Positions 14,565 through 22,196 of a DNA stretch of 64,000 bases are shown here, in pieces. Position 1 is the first letter of the stretch. The number at the start of each line of letters is the position of its first letter. The translations under genes were made by a program, and so were the position numbers. This DNA comes from Sphingobium sp. DEHP117 (GTDB lineage Bacteria > Pseudomonadota > Alphaproteobacteria > Sphingomonadales > Sphingomonadaceae): assembly GCF_030867385.1 (NCBI RefSeq), contig NZ_JAPFBJ010000003.1, positions 248,001 through 312,000 on the forward strand. The letters run 5' to 3'. The notes beneath the pieces are model-generated. The model had not been told where the DNA came from. It worked only from the letters and a program-made list of their open reading frames with translations, and searched no databases.

Positions 14565-15277
14565 GGTATTTCCGCTCAAGCCGGTCTGCATACAGGTTCC
14601 GCCCCCGCCACCTGCCCGCCGGTGCGAACATGTCGCCTTGTGCATCGAGCCAGTCATAGCGATGACCGTTCTGCGCCAGAGAGGTGCTGTCGGCGGAGAA
14701 GAAGGGATAATCGAACGCTACCGCCACGCCGCGCATCATGTGAAGCACCGGCCATCTGTTGCCGAGCGCGTGGGCGATATGAGCCATCTGCCGATGATAG
14801 GCAGAGCACCCTACCGGCTCCAGCTTCTTGTGGCCGACCCAGCCCAGACATACCCGGTCGTATCGCTCGCATAACCGGAGCAGGCGATCTAACCTCAACT
14901 CCTCGGCTGAGAAGTGAAATAGCGGCGCACCCTTCTGACCGAAGGGCCAATCGTTCAGCAGGCCATCGTTGAGCTGGGACGGAGCACCGGGTGCGTCTGG
15001 TATCACCGCCCATCTGCCGGGATGGTAAATTCTCGGTTCGAGCCAACGGAAATACGGCGTCCAATCGTCGCGGACGAACCATTCCTCGCCGCGTTTCACT
15101 GCTGCTTGCCACTCTGAATAAGCGCCATTGTCGAAACATTATGTCGGGGCATACGCCCTCGACTGCCTCCACATCATAAGGGTGATAAAACGACACGCAT
15201 GCCCCCCTGCCGGGAAGCACTGATTCTAGCGCAGCGCGTGGCGTCATTGGCGTGCCGTGGTAGATTAGAGCGCCCAT
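14545..15277 (-). pseudogene. Conserved phage protein interrupted by a one-base insertion
   Basis: Two - strand frames read as one conserved phage protein if a single extra base is removed. The first (from ATG 15277) gives MGALIYHGTPMTPRAAL to CPDIMF. The second continues DNGAYSEWQAAVKRGEEW, then WVIPDAPG-type and GNRWPVLHMMRG motifs to 14545. The extra base is at 15133 (C on the - strand, after ATGTTT). The span is 733 bp, i.e. 3n+1, as expected. The family is frequent in phages (it often contains IPDAPGAPSQLN and SADSTSLAQNG) and has no assigned activity. It could be a true pseudogene, a sequencing error, or a recoding site; TTTC is not a classic slippery site. Confidence 0.75.
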
Positions 15278-15489
15278 CACAGCGGCGCTCCGGGGGTGGT
15301 GGGAAGGATAGCTATGCGATGCGTCTTGGCGCACTCATGGCACAGCGCATAGACACGATAGCCTGGATATGTTGGAGCGTTGTAGTCGTACAGCCAATCG
15401 CCATCTGCGCATGTGATGTTGTGGTCGGCATCGTAAAACGTCTTCCGTTCGCCGCAGTTATCGCAGGCGTGATAATCACAGAACGCCAT
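15277..15489 (-). CDS. Small zinc-ribbon phage protein, first gene of the early array (70 aa)
   Basis: It starts at ATG 15489 with GGAGGG upstream. CDNCGERK (residues 9-16) and CHECAKTH (50-57) form a two-CxxC ribbon, with a further Cys at 4 and 27. It is the outermost - strand gene, about 150 bp from the attachment site, and overlaps the next gene by one base. Confidence 0.6.
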   Translation of the reverse strand: MAFCDYHACDNCGERKTFYDADHNITCADGDWLYDYNAPTYPGYRVYALCHECAKTHRIAILPTTPGAPL

Positions 15490-15537
15490 CACAACCCTCC
15501 ATCACTTGCTTGGGGGTGGTGTGTAGACAGGGGCCAG

Positions 15538-15554
15538 AGGTTCGCCTTGAACCT
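15538..15554 (+). repeat. Second partial tRNA-Pro-like segment inside the prophage end
   Basis: CAGGGGCCAGAGGTTCG differs at one position from the corresponding part of the tRNA-Pro fragment at 15660-15676, 122 bp to the right. The rest of the tRNA 3' end is not conserved. It may be a decayed second attachment-site copy. Confidence 0.4.
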
Positions 15555-15650
15555 CGCACCGTGCTCAAAGCGGGAACATCATGCCCTGATCGGCATTTGT
15601 GTGCACAGCTGTGTGCAGCTTTTCCGCCATGTGCGCGCAGGATCGCCGTT

Positions 15651-15695
15651 TTCGGGAGGCAGGGGCCGGAGGTTCGAATCCTCTCTCCCCGACCA
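15651..15695 (+). other. Prophage attachment-site remnant: 3' part of a tRNA-Pro(CGG) gene
   Basis: The segment reads from the anticodon loop (TTCGGGA, anticodon CGG) through GGCAG, the T arm (GGAGG, TTCGAAT, CCTCT) and the acceptor strand CTCCCCG to ACCA. The matching 5' half of the tRNA is absent; the sequence to the left is phage-like. This is what remains of the host tRNA 3' end after integration, so it marks the right boundary. The intact tRNA and probably the integrase should lie at the other prophage end, left of this window. Confidence 0.75.
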
Positions 15696-15868
15696 CATAT
15701 TTTCTCTACGTCTTACGTAATGAGCCAGCCAAGCCAAGCGATGCGCCGCTGCTGGGGACAGGCGCGCCGCGTCCGCTGATACGGCATGATTCAACCGGTC
15801 GTGGCCCCTCGAAGAGCCGTCTCCCCATCACCAGATCCAGCGAGCTGATCAGCCCTTCCCCTCTCACT

Positions 15869-15883
15869 GGCCTAAAGTCCAAT
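15869..15883 (+). promoter_or_regulatory. Regulon box 1 (GGCCTAAAGTCCAAT) upstream of exaC
   Basis: A near-palindromic element, core GGCC-N3-AGTC-CAAT, ends 68 bases before the exaC start. Related boxes occur at 24031, 25456, 26504/26518, 30109 and 35547. It is probably the binding site of the response regulator encoded at 21457-22113, close to a -35 position. Confidence 0.6.
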
Positions 15884-15951
15884 TGTCCTTGATCGCGCAG
15901 AGAACCATCATTCGCGACGAGAAATAGGTATTTCGGCACGGGAGAGTGAAA

Positions 15952-17472
15952 ATGCTTCAGCAAGCCATGGCCAAGTTTAGCGGCAAGACCCTGATCCAGG
16001 AGAAATTCGACAACTTCATCGGCGGCAAATGGGTCGCGCCGGTGCGCGGACAGTATTTTGAAAATATTTCGCCTGTGACCGGAGCCAGCGTCTGCAAGAT
16101 CGCGCGCTCGACGGCCGAAGATATCGAGCTTGCGCTGGACGCTGCCCACAAGGCGAAAGACGCTTGGGGCCGCACGTCGACCACGGAGCGCGCGAACATC
16201 CTCAACCGGGTCGCGCAGCGCATGGAAGACAATCTCGACCTCCTCGCCATGGTTGAAACGATCGACAACGGCAAGCCGATCCGCGAAACCACAGCTGCGG
16301 ATATTCCGCTGGCGATCGATCATTTCCGCTACTTCGCTGCCTGCGTGAGAGCGCAGGAAGGCTCGATAGCTGAAATCGACCATGACACCGTGGCCTATCA
16401 TTTCCACGAACCGCTCGGCGTCGTCGGCCAGATCATCCCGTGGAATTTCCCGATCCTCATGGCGGCATGGAAGCTCGCGCCTGCACTTGCTGCCGGCAAC
16501 TGCGTCGTGCTGAAGCCGGCAGAGCAGACGCCGATGTCTATCATGATTTTGGCCGAGCTGGTCGCCGACATCCTGCCCGAGGGCGTGCTGAACATCGTCA
16601 ACGGCTTCGGTATCGAGGCGGGCAAGCCGCTGGCGACCAACAAGCGGATCGCCAAGATCGCGTTCACCGGCGAAACGACAACCGGCCGCCTGATCATGCA
16701 GTATGCGAGTGAGAATCTGATCCCCTGCACGCTGGAGCTGGGCGGCAAGAGCCCGAACATCTTCTTCGCCGATGTGCTCGACGAGAATGACGACTTCTTC
16801 GACAAGAGCCTTGAGGGCTTCGCCATGTTCGCGCTGAACCAAGGTGAGGTCTGCACCTGCCCCAGCCGTGCACTGGTGCACGAAAGCATCTACGACAAGT
16901 TTATGGAGCGCGCCATTGCCCGCGTCCAGGCGATCAAGCAGGGCAGCCCGCTCGATCCCTCAACAATGATCGGCGCACAGGCATCGAACGATCAGCTTGA
17001 GAAGATCCTCTCCTATATCGACATCGGCAGGGACGAGGGCGCAAAGGTGCTGACCGGCGGCGGCAGGGCCTCGCTCGGCGGTGAGCTTGCAGACGGCTAT
17101 TATGTGACACCGACCGTGCTCGAAGGTCACAACAAGATGCGGATCTTCCAGGAGGAGATTTTCGGTCCGGTCCTCTCCGTCACCACCTTCAAGGATGACG
17201 CCGAGGCGCTCGCGATCGCCAATGACACGCTGTACGGACTGGGAGCGGGCGTGTGGACCCGCGACGGGACACGCGCCTATCGGTTCGGCAGGGCTATCCA
17301 GGCGGGCCGTGTGTGGACCAATTGCTATCACCTCTACCCAGCGCATGCCGCGTTCGGCGGATACAAGCAGTCCGGCATCGGGCGAGAGACCCACAAGATG
17401 ATGCTCGATCACTATCAGCAGACCAAGAACATGCTGGTGAGCTACAGCCCGAAGGCGCTTGGCTTCTTCTGA
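15952..17472 (+). CDS. exaC: NAD(P)-dependent aldehyde dehydrogenase, ExaC/AcoD type
   Basis: The start ATG 15952 follows GGGAG. The 506-residue protein is a complete class I ALDH. It has the IPWNFP loop, the catalytic pair Glu262 (LELGGKSPN) and Cys301 (NQGEVCTC), and the C-terminal [11 protein letters not shown] segment. ALDHs with ExaC-like features oxidise acetaldehyde and other short aldehydes to acids. It stands first in the quinoprotein alcohol-oxidation island, with a regulon box upstream and a strong terminator downstream. Its neighbour is a DUF779 gene, as in ethanol-oxidation loci of pseudomonads. A chloroacetaldehyde dehydrogenase (Ald) label would fit the same subfamily. Confidence 0.88.
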   Translation: MLQQAMAKFSGKTLIQEKFDNFIGGKWVAPVRGQYFENISPVTGASVCKIARSTAEDIELALDAAHKAKDAWGRTSTTERANILNRVAQRMEDNLDLLAMVETIDNGKPIRETTAADIPLAIDHFRYFAACVRAQEGSIAEIDHDTVAYHFHEPLGVVGQIIPWNFPILMAAWKLAPALAAGNCVVLKPAEQTPMSIMILAELVADILPEGVLNIVNGFGIEAGKPLATNKRIAKIAFTGETTTGRLIMQYASENLIPCTLELGGKSPNIFFADVLDENDDFFDKSLEGFAMFALNQGEVCTCPSRALVHESIYDKFMERAIARVQAIKQGSPLDPSTMIGAQASNDQLEKILSYIDIGRDEGAKVLTGGGRASLGGELADGYYVTPTVLEGHNKMRIFQEEIFGPVLSVTTFKDDAEALAIANDTLYGLGAGVWTRDGTRAYRFGRAIQAGRVWTNCYHLYPAHAAFGGYKQSGIGRETHKMMLDHYQQTKNMLVSYSPKALGFF

Positions 17473-17508
17473 TCGACAGCTCGGAACCCGCTGATCGATC
17501 ATATAATG

Positions 17509-17546
17509 GCGGGCGCCTCTTTCCCTCAGGCGCCCGCTTTCTTTTC
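17509..17546 (+). terminator. Rho-independent terminator after exaC
   Basis: GCGGGCGCCT (17509-17518) pairs perfectly with AGGCGCCCGC (17528-17537) around a 9-base loop and is followed by TTTCTTTTC. Confidence 0.88.
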
Positions 17547-17596
17547 GCAATAAGAGGATAATCGCCCCGATTGCGTACCAGCTTTAGGAGACTGCG

Positions 17597-17989
17597 ATGA
17601 CCGAAGCTCCGCCTCGCGTGTTGACAACCGCCGCCGCCGATGCCCTGCTCGAGCGACTGAAGGCGCTTCATGGGCCGCTTATGTTTCACCAGTCGGGAGG
17701 CTGCTGCGATGGGTCATCCCCGATGTGTTTTCCTGTCGGAGAGTTTCGGGTCGGAGCACAGGATGTCTTTCTGGGCCATGTCGCGGGAGATATCCCGGTG
17801 TGGATGGGCGCAGCCCAGTTCGAATATTGGCGTCATACACAGCTGACCATAGATTGCGTGCCGGGGCGAGGGGCAGGCATGTCGCTCGAAAGTCCTGAAG
17901 GATTGAGGTTTATCGTCCGCTCGCGCGTGTTCACCGATGCGGAAGCACAACTGCTCGATCAAAAAGGCGAACCGCCACGGGGCGCGTGA
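17597..17989 (+). CDS. DUF779 family protein
   Basis: This 130-residue cytoplasmic protein has the DUF779 signature: HQSGGCCDGSSPMC (C36, C37, C44) followed by GEFRVGAQDVFLG and VWMGAAQFEYWRHTQL. The family commonly sits beside aldehyde or alcohol dehydrogenase genes, and its activity is unknown; the Cys cluster suggests metal or thiol chemistry. Its ATG follows AGGAG at a good distance. It is separated from exaC by the terminator, so it may have its own promoter. Confidence 0.85.
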   Translation: MTEAPPRVLTTAAADALLERLKALHGPLMFHQSGGCCDGSSPMCFPVGEFRVGAQDVFLGHVAGDIPVWMGAAQFEYWRHTQLTIDCVPGRGAGMSLESPEGLRFIVRSRVFTDAEAQLLDQKGEPPRGA

Positions 17990-18059
17990 CTGCCAGCACT
18001 ACAATCCGGATTGGAGTAGCGTCAAAAAAAGATTATGGATGACGCGGGAGAGCGGCTCA

Positions 18060-19202
18060 ATGAAAGCAAGCACATCTGGCGTGGCCTTTGCGTCGTCGCA
18101 CGATGCCGATCCGCTGGAGGCGATGAAGGCGATTGCCGCGCAACTGGACCTTTCGGCGCTGGCAGGGGCACTCGTGTTCTGCTCCTACCGCTTCGACAAG
18201 GACGCTCTGGCGAGCGCCATTCGCACCGTGTGCGGCGCGCTGCCGGTAATCGGTTGTACCAGCGCAGGCGAACTAACCGAAACCGGTTATGACGAGAACA
18301 GCATCGCGTTCATCGGTTTCAAGTCCTCGGTGTTCCAGTTTCTGACGCACAGGTTCCCGGACATCGAAGCGTTCGAACCCGCTTCGGCGAGAGAAGCGGT
18401 CAGATCCCTGTCGGCGCAGGCCGAGAGCGATGCGCGCGCGCTGGAGGGCAATGTCAATCATGCTGCCCTGTTCCTGGTCGATGGTCTGTCGCACCGAGAG
18501 GAACTGCTGACGATGACCATTCAGGAGGCGCTGGGCGAAATTCCGCTGATCGGCGGGTCCTCTGGCGACGGGCTGCTGTTCCGCGAAACCAGCGTCTTTC
18601 ATGATGGCTATTTCCACTCGTCGAGCGCAGTCGTCGCGATTCTCTCGACCACGCGGCCCCTGCGGGCTTTCAAGGCGCAGCATTACCGCGCCAGCTCGAC
18701 AAAAATGGTGGTGACCGAGGCCGATCCCGCCGAGCGCCGCGTCATCGAGATCAACGCAGAACCAGCGGTACAGGAATATTGCCGCCTTGCAGGCCGGTCA
18801 CCTGCAGATCTGAGCACCTCCCTGTTTGCCGCTCATCCTCCCATGGTGCGGGCGGGCGGCGAGTATCATGTTCGATCGATTCAGGCGGCTCATGAAGATG
18901 GCAGCCTTTCCTTCTATTGCGCGATCGACGAGGGCATCGTGCTGACGATCGGCGAGCCGATAGACGTTGTAGCAAATCTGAACTCGCTGCTGAACGAGAT
19001 CGATTCCAGCGTCGGCGGGATCGATCATATCGTCGGCTTCGACTGTGTGCTGAACCGTATCGTCGCTTCCGAGCGGCAGATATCGAGAGAAGTCTCATCA
19101 ATGATGAAGAAGCATCGGGTGGTCGGCTTCAGCACCTATGGCGAGCAATATCACGCATTGCATGTCAACCAGACGTTCAGCGGGCTGGCAATCGGTCGAT
19201 GA
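18060..19202 (+). CDS. nosP: FIST-domain sensory protein, NosP-like
   Basis: The chosen start ATG 18060 follows GGGAG; ATG 18039 is an alternative. The 380-residue soluble protein has FIST_N (about 25-215, with GALVFCSYRFD, VIGCTSAGE, GGSSGDGLLF) and FIST_C (about 225-365, with GEPIDV, GFDCVLNR, GFSTYGEQY). In Pseudomonas and other genera a haem-binding FIST protein (NosP) senses nitric oxide and inhibits a co-encoded histidine kinase. Here the stop overlaps the start of such a kinase (ATGA), supporting a sensor/kinase pair. Haem binding and NO sensing are inferred from family and context only. Confidence 0.8.
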   Translation: MKASTSGVAFASSHDADPLEAMKAIAAQLDLSALAGALVFCSYRFDKDALASAIRTVCGALPVIGCTSAGELTETGYDENSIAFIGFKSSVFQFLTHRFPDIEAFEPASAREAVRSLSAQAESDARALEGNVNHAALFLVDGLSHREELLTMTIQEALGEIPLIGGSSGDGLLFRETSVFHDGYFHSSSAVVAILSTTRPLRAFKAQHYRASSTKMVVTEADPAERRVIEINAEPAVQEYCRLAGRSPADLSTSLFAAHPPMVRAGGEYHVRSIQAAHEDGSLSFYCAIDEGIVLTIGEPIDVVANLNSLLNEIDSSVGGIDHIVGFDCVLNRIVASERQISREVSSMMKKHRVVGFSTYGEQYHALHVNQTFSGLAIGR

Positions 19203-21445
19203 GCGCCGTGCCTCTCTCAAGCGCACCTTCTGAGCTGGAAGACTTGCGAGAGGAAGTCCGCAAGCTTCGCAAGATTAACAGCGTCCTCATGGATCGCGTC
19301 GAGCGTTCGACCGACATGCAAGGCAGCGCGTTCTCGATGTTCGAAACGGCAATCTCGCTCGAACAGCTCGTCCGAGAGCGCACCCACGCCCTGGAAGACG
19401 CCTTGGCCAAGCTGGCAACGGTCAATGTGCAGTTGGCCGAAGCTCATGCCAATGCCGACGCTGCGCGCATGCGCCTGCGCGAGGCGATCGAATCCATTCA
19501 GGAAGGTTTTGCGCTGTTCGATGCCGAAGACCGGCTCGTGCTCTGCAACAAGGCCTATATCGGCTTCTGGCCCGAAGTCGCGGAGGTTATTCATGAACGG
19601 CCAACCTTTCATGATATCGCCCACCTTATCGCCATGCGCCAGCGGCCCATCGGAGCACTGGTTGCTCCGGACCGATGGGTGACGGATCGACTGGCGCGAC
19701 ACAATATCGCCGAGGGGGTACACGTTCAGGCGCTCAGCGACGGCCGCTGGCTACAGATCAACGAGCTGCGCACAAGCGAAGGCGGCATAGTCGGCATCTA
19801 TACCGACATTACGGAGGTGAAGGCTCAGGACGCCCTGCAGCGCACGCTCGAGCTCGCTTCCCAGAACCTAGCCTTGCAGTCCATCCTCGACAATCTTTCC
19901 GAGGGCGTCTGCATGTTTGACGCCGACAAGAAGCTGACCGCCTGGAACGGCTCGCTCCAACGCCTGCTGGGGGTTACGGGCGATGCAAAACCACATATCG
20001 CAACGCACGGGGACCTGCTCCAGTATTGCCGCAATACGCTAGGAATGGAACCGCTGGACGTGTTGGGCTGGCGCGAAGAGGATACGGCCGAGCCGCACAT
20101 AAAATTGTGCGCCGTCGGCGATTCCAGATGGGAGGTGCGTACTACAACGCTGGCAAGGGGCGGGATGGTGGTCGTCTTTATCGACGTGACCGAGGCGCTG
20201 CGCGCGCGCGAAGTATTGCAGTCGACCGCAGACGTGCTGGAACGCCTCGTCGCGGAGCGAACGTCCGAACTCATGCATGTCAACCGCCGGCTGGAGGCGG
20301 AAATCGCCGAAAAGACCGCGATCGAGGCGCAACTTCTGGAAGCCAAGACGGCCGCGGAGAAAGCCAATCTCTCCAAGACAAGCTTCATCGCTGCGGCCAG
20401 CCACGACCTTCTGCAACCCCTGAACGCCGCGCGCCTATTCATCGGTTCGCTCGGCGAGCGGCGGCATGGCGCCCATAACCGGACCCTGATCGACCAGACT
20501 TCGACGGCGCTGGACTCCGTGGATGATCTACTCGAGGCGCTGCTGGAAATCTCAAGGCTGGATGCTGGGGCGGTCACGCCCGAGCGGACACACTTCAACC
20601 TCGACTGGTTGCTGGACCCGCTACGAACGGAGTTTCTGCCCATCGCTCAGTCAAACGGCTTGGAATTGCTGGTCACCAATCGCGGCGACTGGGTATATTC
20701 AGATATTAGGCTGCTGCGCCGTATCCTCCAGAACTTCGTCTCGAATGCCATCCGATATACTCGCAGAGGCTCAGTGGAAATCCGCACGACGGTAGTCGGC
20801 GGAGACGTGAAAATTACCGTGACCGACACAGGGCCCGGCATAGCGCCGGAGCATCGCGAAGCTATTTTCGAGGAATTTCGCAGGCTGGACGTGAACCGGA
20901 CGACACCGGGCATGGGGCTTGGCCTTGCCATCGTAAAGCGGGCGGCTGAAAAGCTTGGATCCCAGCTCGAGCTCGTGTCGGCGCTTGGAAAGGGCTCCAG
21001 TTTTTCGGTCACGGTTCCGCTAGGCGAGCCGATGTCGAAGGAAACACAGGATACCCGCGTCGCTCGAGGGAATTCAATCCGCGCGCGCCGTGTACTGGCG
21101 ATCGACAATGAACCGCAAATTCAAGTCGGGATGCAGACGCTGCTCACCGGCTGGGGGTGTGAGGTGGCTACAGCGGTCGACGCTGATACGGCGCTGGAGC
21201 ATTTGAACCAAGGCTTCGTACCGGATGTCATACTGGCGGATTATCATCTGGATGATGGGCTGACCGGCGAGCAGGCTATCCGGTCGATCTTCGACCATTT
21301 GGGTGCAAAAATTCCTGCCATCATCATCACCGCCGATCGCAGCGACGACCTCAAGGCTCATCTCAAACAACAGAACCTCGCCGTCCTCCGTAAGCCGGTC
21401 AAACCCGCGCAGCTGCGTGCCCTGCTTCATACTTTGAATGGCTGA
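19199..21445 (+). CDS. Hybrid histidine kinase with two PAS domains (NahK/ErcS'-like)
   Basis: ATG 19199 overlaps the FIST stop, and 748 residues follow. An N-terminal coiled coil (10-90) leads to two PAS-like domains (about 92-210 and 226-340). The HisKA has phospho-acceptor His402 in AAASHDLLQPLNA; the ATPase domain has DTGPGIA and GMGLGLAIVKR. A C-terminal receiver (about 632-745) has phospho-Asp681 in ILADYHLDD. No membrane segments are seen, so it is cytoplasmic. The architecture and FIST partner match the kinases linked to ethanol-oxidation control in Pseudomonas aeruginosa. It converges with the response-regulator gene, with an 11-bp gap, and likely feeds it. Confidence 0.85.
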   Translation: MSAVPLSSAPSELEDLREEVRKLRKINSVLMDRVERSTDMQGSAFSMFETAISLEQLVRERTHALEDALAKLATVNVQLAEAHANADAARMRLREAIESIQEGFALFDAEDRLVLCNKAYIGFWPEVAEVIHERPTFHDIAHLIAMRQRPIGALVAPDRWVTDRLARHNIAEGVHVQALSDGRWLQINELRTSEGGIVGIYTDITEVKAQDALQRTLELASQNLALQSILDNLSEGVCMFDADKKLTAWNGSLQRLLGVTGDAKPHIATHGDLLQYCRNTLGMEPLDVLGWREEDTAEPHIKLCAVGDSRWEVRTTTLARGGMVVVFIDVTEALRAREVLQSTADVLERLVAERTSELMHVNRRLEAEIAEKTAIEAQLLEAKTAAEKANLSKTSFIAAASHDLLQPLNAARLFIGSLGERRHGAHNRTLIDQTSTALDSVDDLLEALLEISRLDAGAVTPERTHFNLDWLLDPLRTEFLPIAQSNGLELLVTNRGDWVYSDIRLLRRILQNFVSNAIRYTRRGSVEIRTTVVGGDVKITVTDTGPGIAPEHREAIFEEFRRLDVNRTTPGMGLGLAIVKRAAEKLGSQLELVSALGKGSSFSVTVPLGEPMSKETQDTRVARGNSIRARRVLAIDNEPQIQVGMQTLLTGWGCEVATAVDADTALEHLNQGFVPDVILADYHLDDGLTGEQAIRSIFDHLGAKIPAIIITADRSDDLKAHLKQQNLAVLRKPVKPAQLRALLHTLNG

Positions 21446-21456
21446 GGGGCAGGACC

Positions 21457-22113
21457 TCAGGGGTTTTCGAAATGGACGCGGTTCGCCAGAATGACCGCCT
21501 GTGTCCGGCTATAGGTACCCAATTTCTGCAATATTGCCGACACATGGGCTTTCACCGTGGTCATGGAAACATCAAGATCATGGGCGATCTGCTTGTTCAG
21601 CCGCCCGCGAACGAGATGCGAAAGCACGACGCGCTGCTGGGGGGTGAGGCTTTCGATGCGGCGGAGTATGTCGTCTTCTTCCTGACTTTCGGCGGTACTT
21701 TCCATTACCATGTCAGGAATGTAGATTTCCCCTGAGATCACGCGATGCAACGCATCGACGATGGCGCTGCGTTTGAGCGACTTGGGAATGAAGCCCGCCG
21801 CGCCGATAGCGACGGCTTCCCGCACGATATTGCGGTCGAACTCTCCCGACACCATCACGATGGGCACCATCGGATATTCGGATCGAATGCGTTTCAAACC
21901 CTCGAGCCGCGACGTATCGGGTACGTTGAAATCCAGCAGGACAAGATCGAACTCGTCCTGCCGGGAAAGTGTGGTCAGTGCTTCCTCGATACTAGCAGCC
22001 TCGAGAATGTCGCACTCGTCAAATGTCACTGCAATCAGACTACGGAGGCCATCACGAACCAGCGGATGGTCGTCTACGATGAGAATTCTGTCCAGTGTTG
22101 GGTGATCGATCAT
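21457..22113 (-). CDS. LuxR/NarL-type response regulator (ErbR/AgmR-like)
   Basis: The start ATG 22113 is chosen because the receiver domain begins there (DRILIVDDHPLVRDGL). The 218-residue protein has a receiver with Asp61 (LVLLDFNVPD) and Lys111 (FIPKS), and a LuxR-type HTH at about 150-210 (LTPQQRVVLSHLVRGRLNKQIAHDL). Length and context fit the ErbR/AgmR/ExaE group that activates PQQ alcohol dehydrogenase genes. It is downstream of the dehydrogenase gene on the same strand (84-bp gap). I infer that it binds the repeated GRCC-N3-GGTC-YAAT box. Confidence 0.85.
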   Translation of the reverse strand: MIDHPTLDRILIVDDHPLVRDGLRSLIAVTFDECDILEAASIEEALTTLSRQDEFDLVLLDFNVPDTSRLEGLKRIRSEYPMVPIVMVSGEFDRNIVREAVAIGAAGFIPKSLKRSAIVDALHRVISGEIYIPDMVMESTAESQEEDDILRRIESLTPQQRVVLSHLVRGRLNKQIAHDLDVSMTTVKAHVSAILQKLGTYSRTQAVILANRVHFENP

Positions 22114-22196
22114 GGCAACTCTGGTCTGTGTGATAGATACAGGTGGGCGGGGACGCAGCGGATCCCAACTTAGACTGCGTCCCCTGACTATCATAT

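Noticed and set aside
14654..15334. Treating the 226-codon - strand frame as a complete protein
   Set aside because: Only its first part (to 15134) matches a conserved phage protein; after that the reading is out of frame because of the extra base at 15133.
4939..15695. CRISPR array or toxin-antitoxin system among the small prophage genes
   Set aside because: The repeats are few, irregularly spaced hairpins without spacers, and no paired toxin/antitoxin motifs (RelE, HicA, PIN, MazE-like) were recognised.
15579..15794. - strand frame reading SGREDSNLRPLPPENG, and + strand frame (15510-15779) reading RQGPEVRILSPRP
   Set aside because: These are the familiar false peptides produced by translating a tRNA gene end; they mark the attachment-site remnant and are not proteins.
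15706..16881. Long - strand frame (391 codons) opposite exaC
   Set aside because: Antisense shadow of a complete aldehyde dehydrogenase; composition lacks any domain, and the + strand protein has catalytic residues.
18917..19198. Upstream extension of the hybrid kinase by 94 residues
   Set aside because: This part is Arg-rich shadow sequence inside the FIST gene; ATG 19199 overlaps the FIST stop and starts a normal protein.
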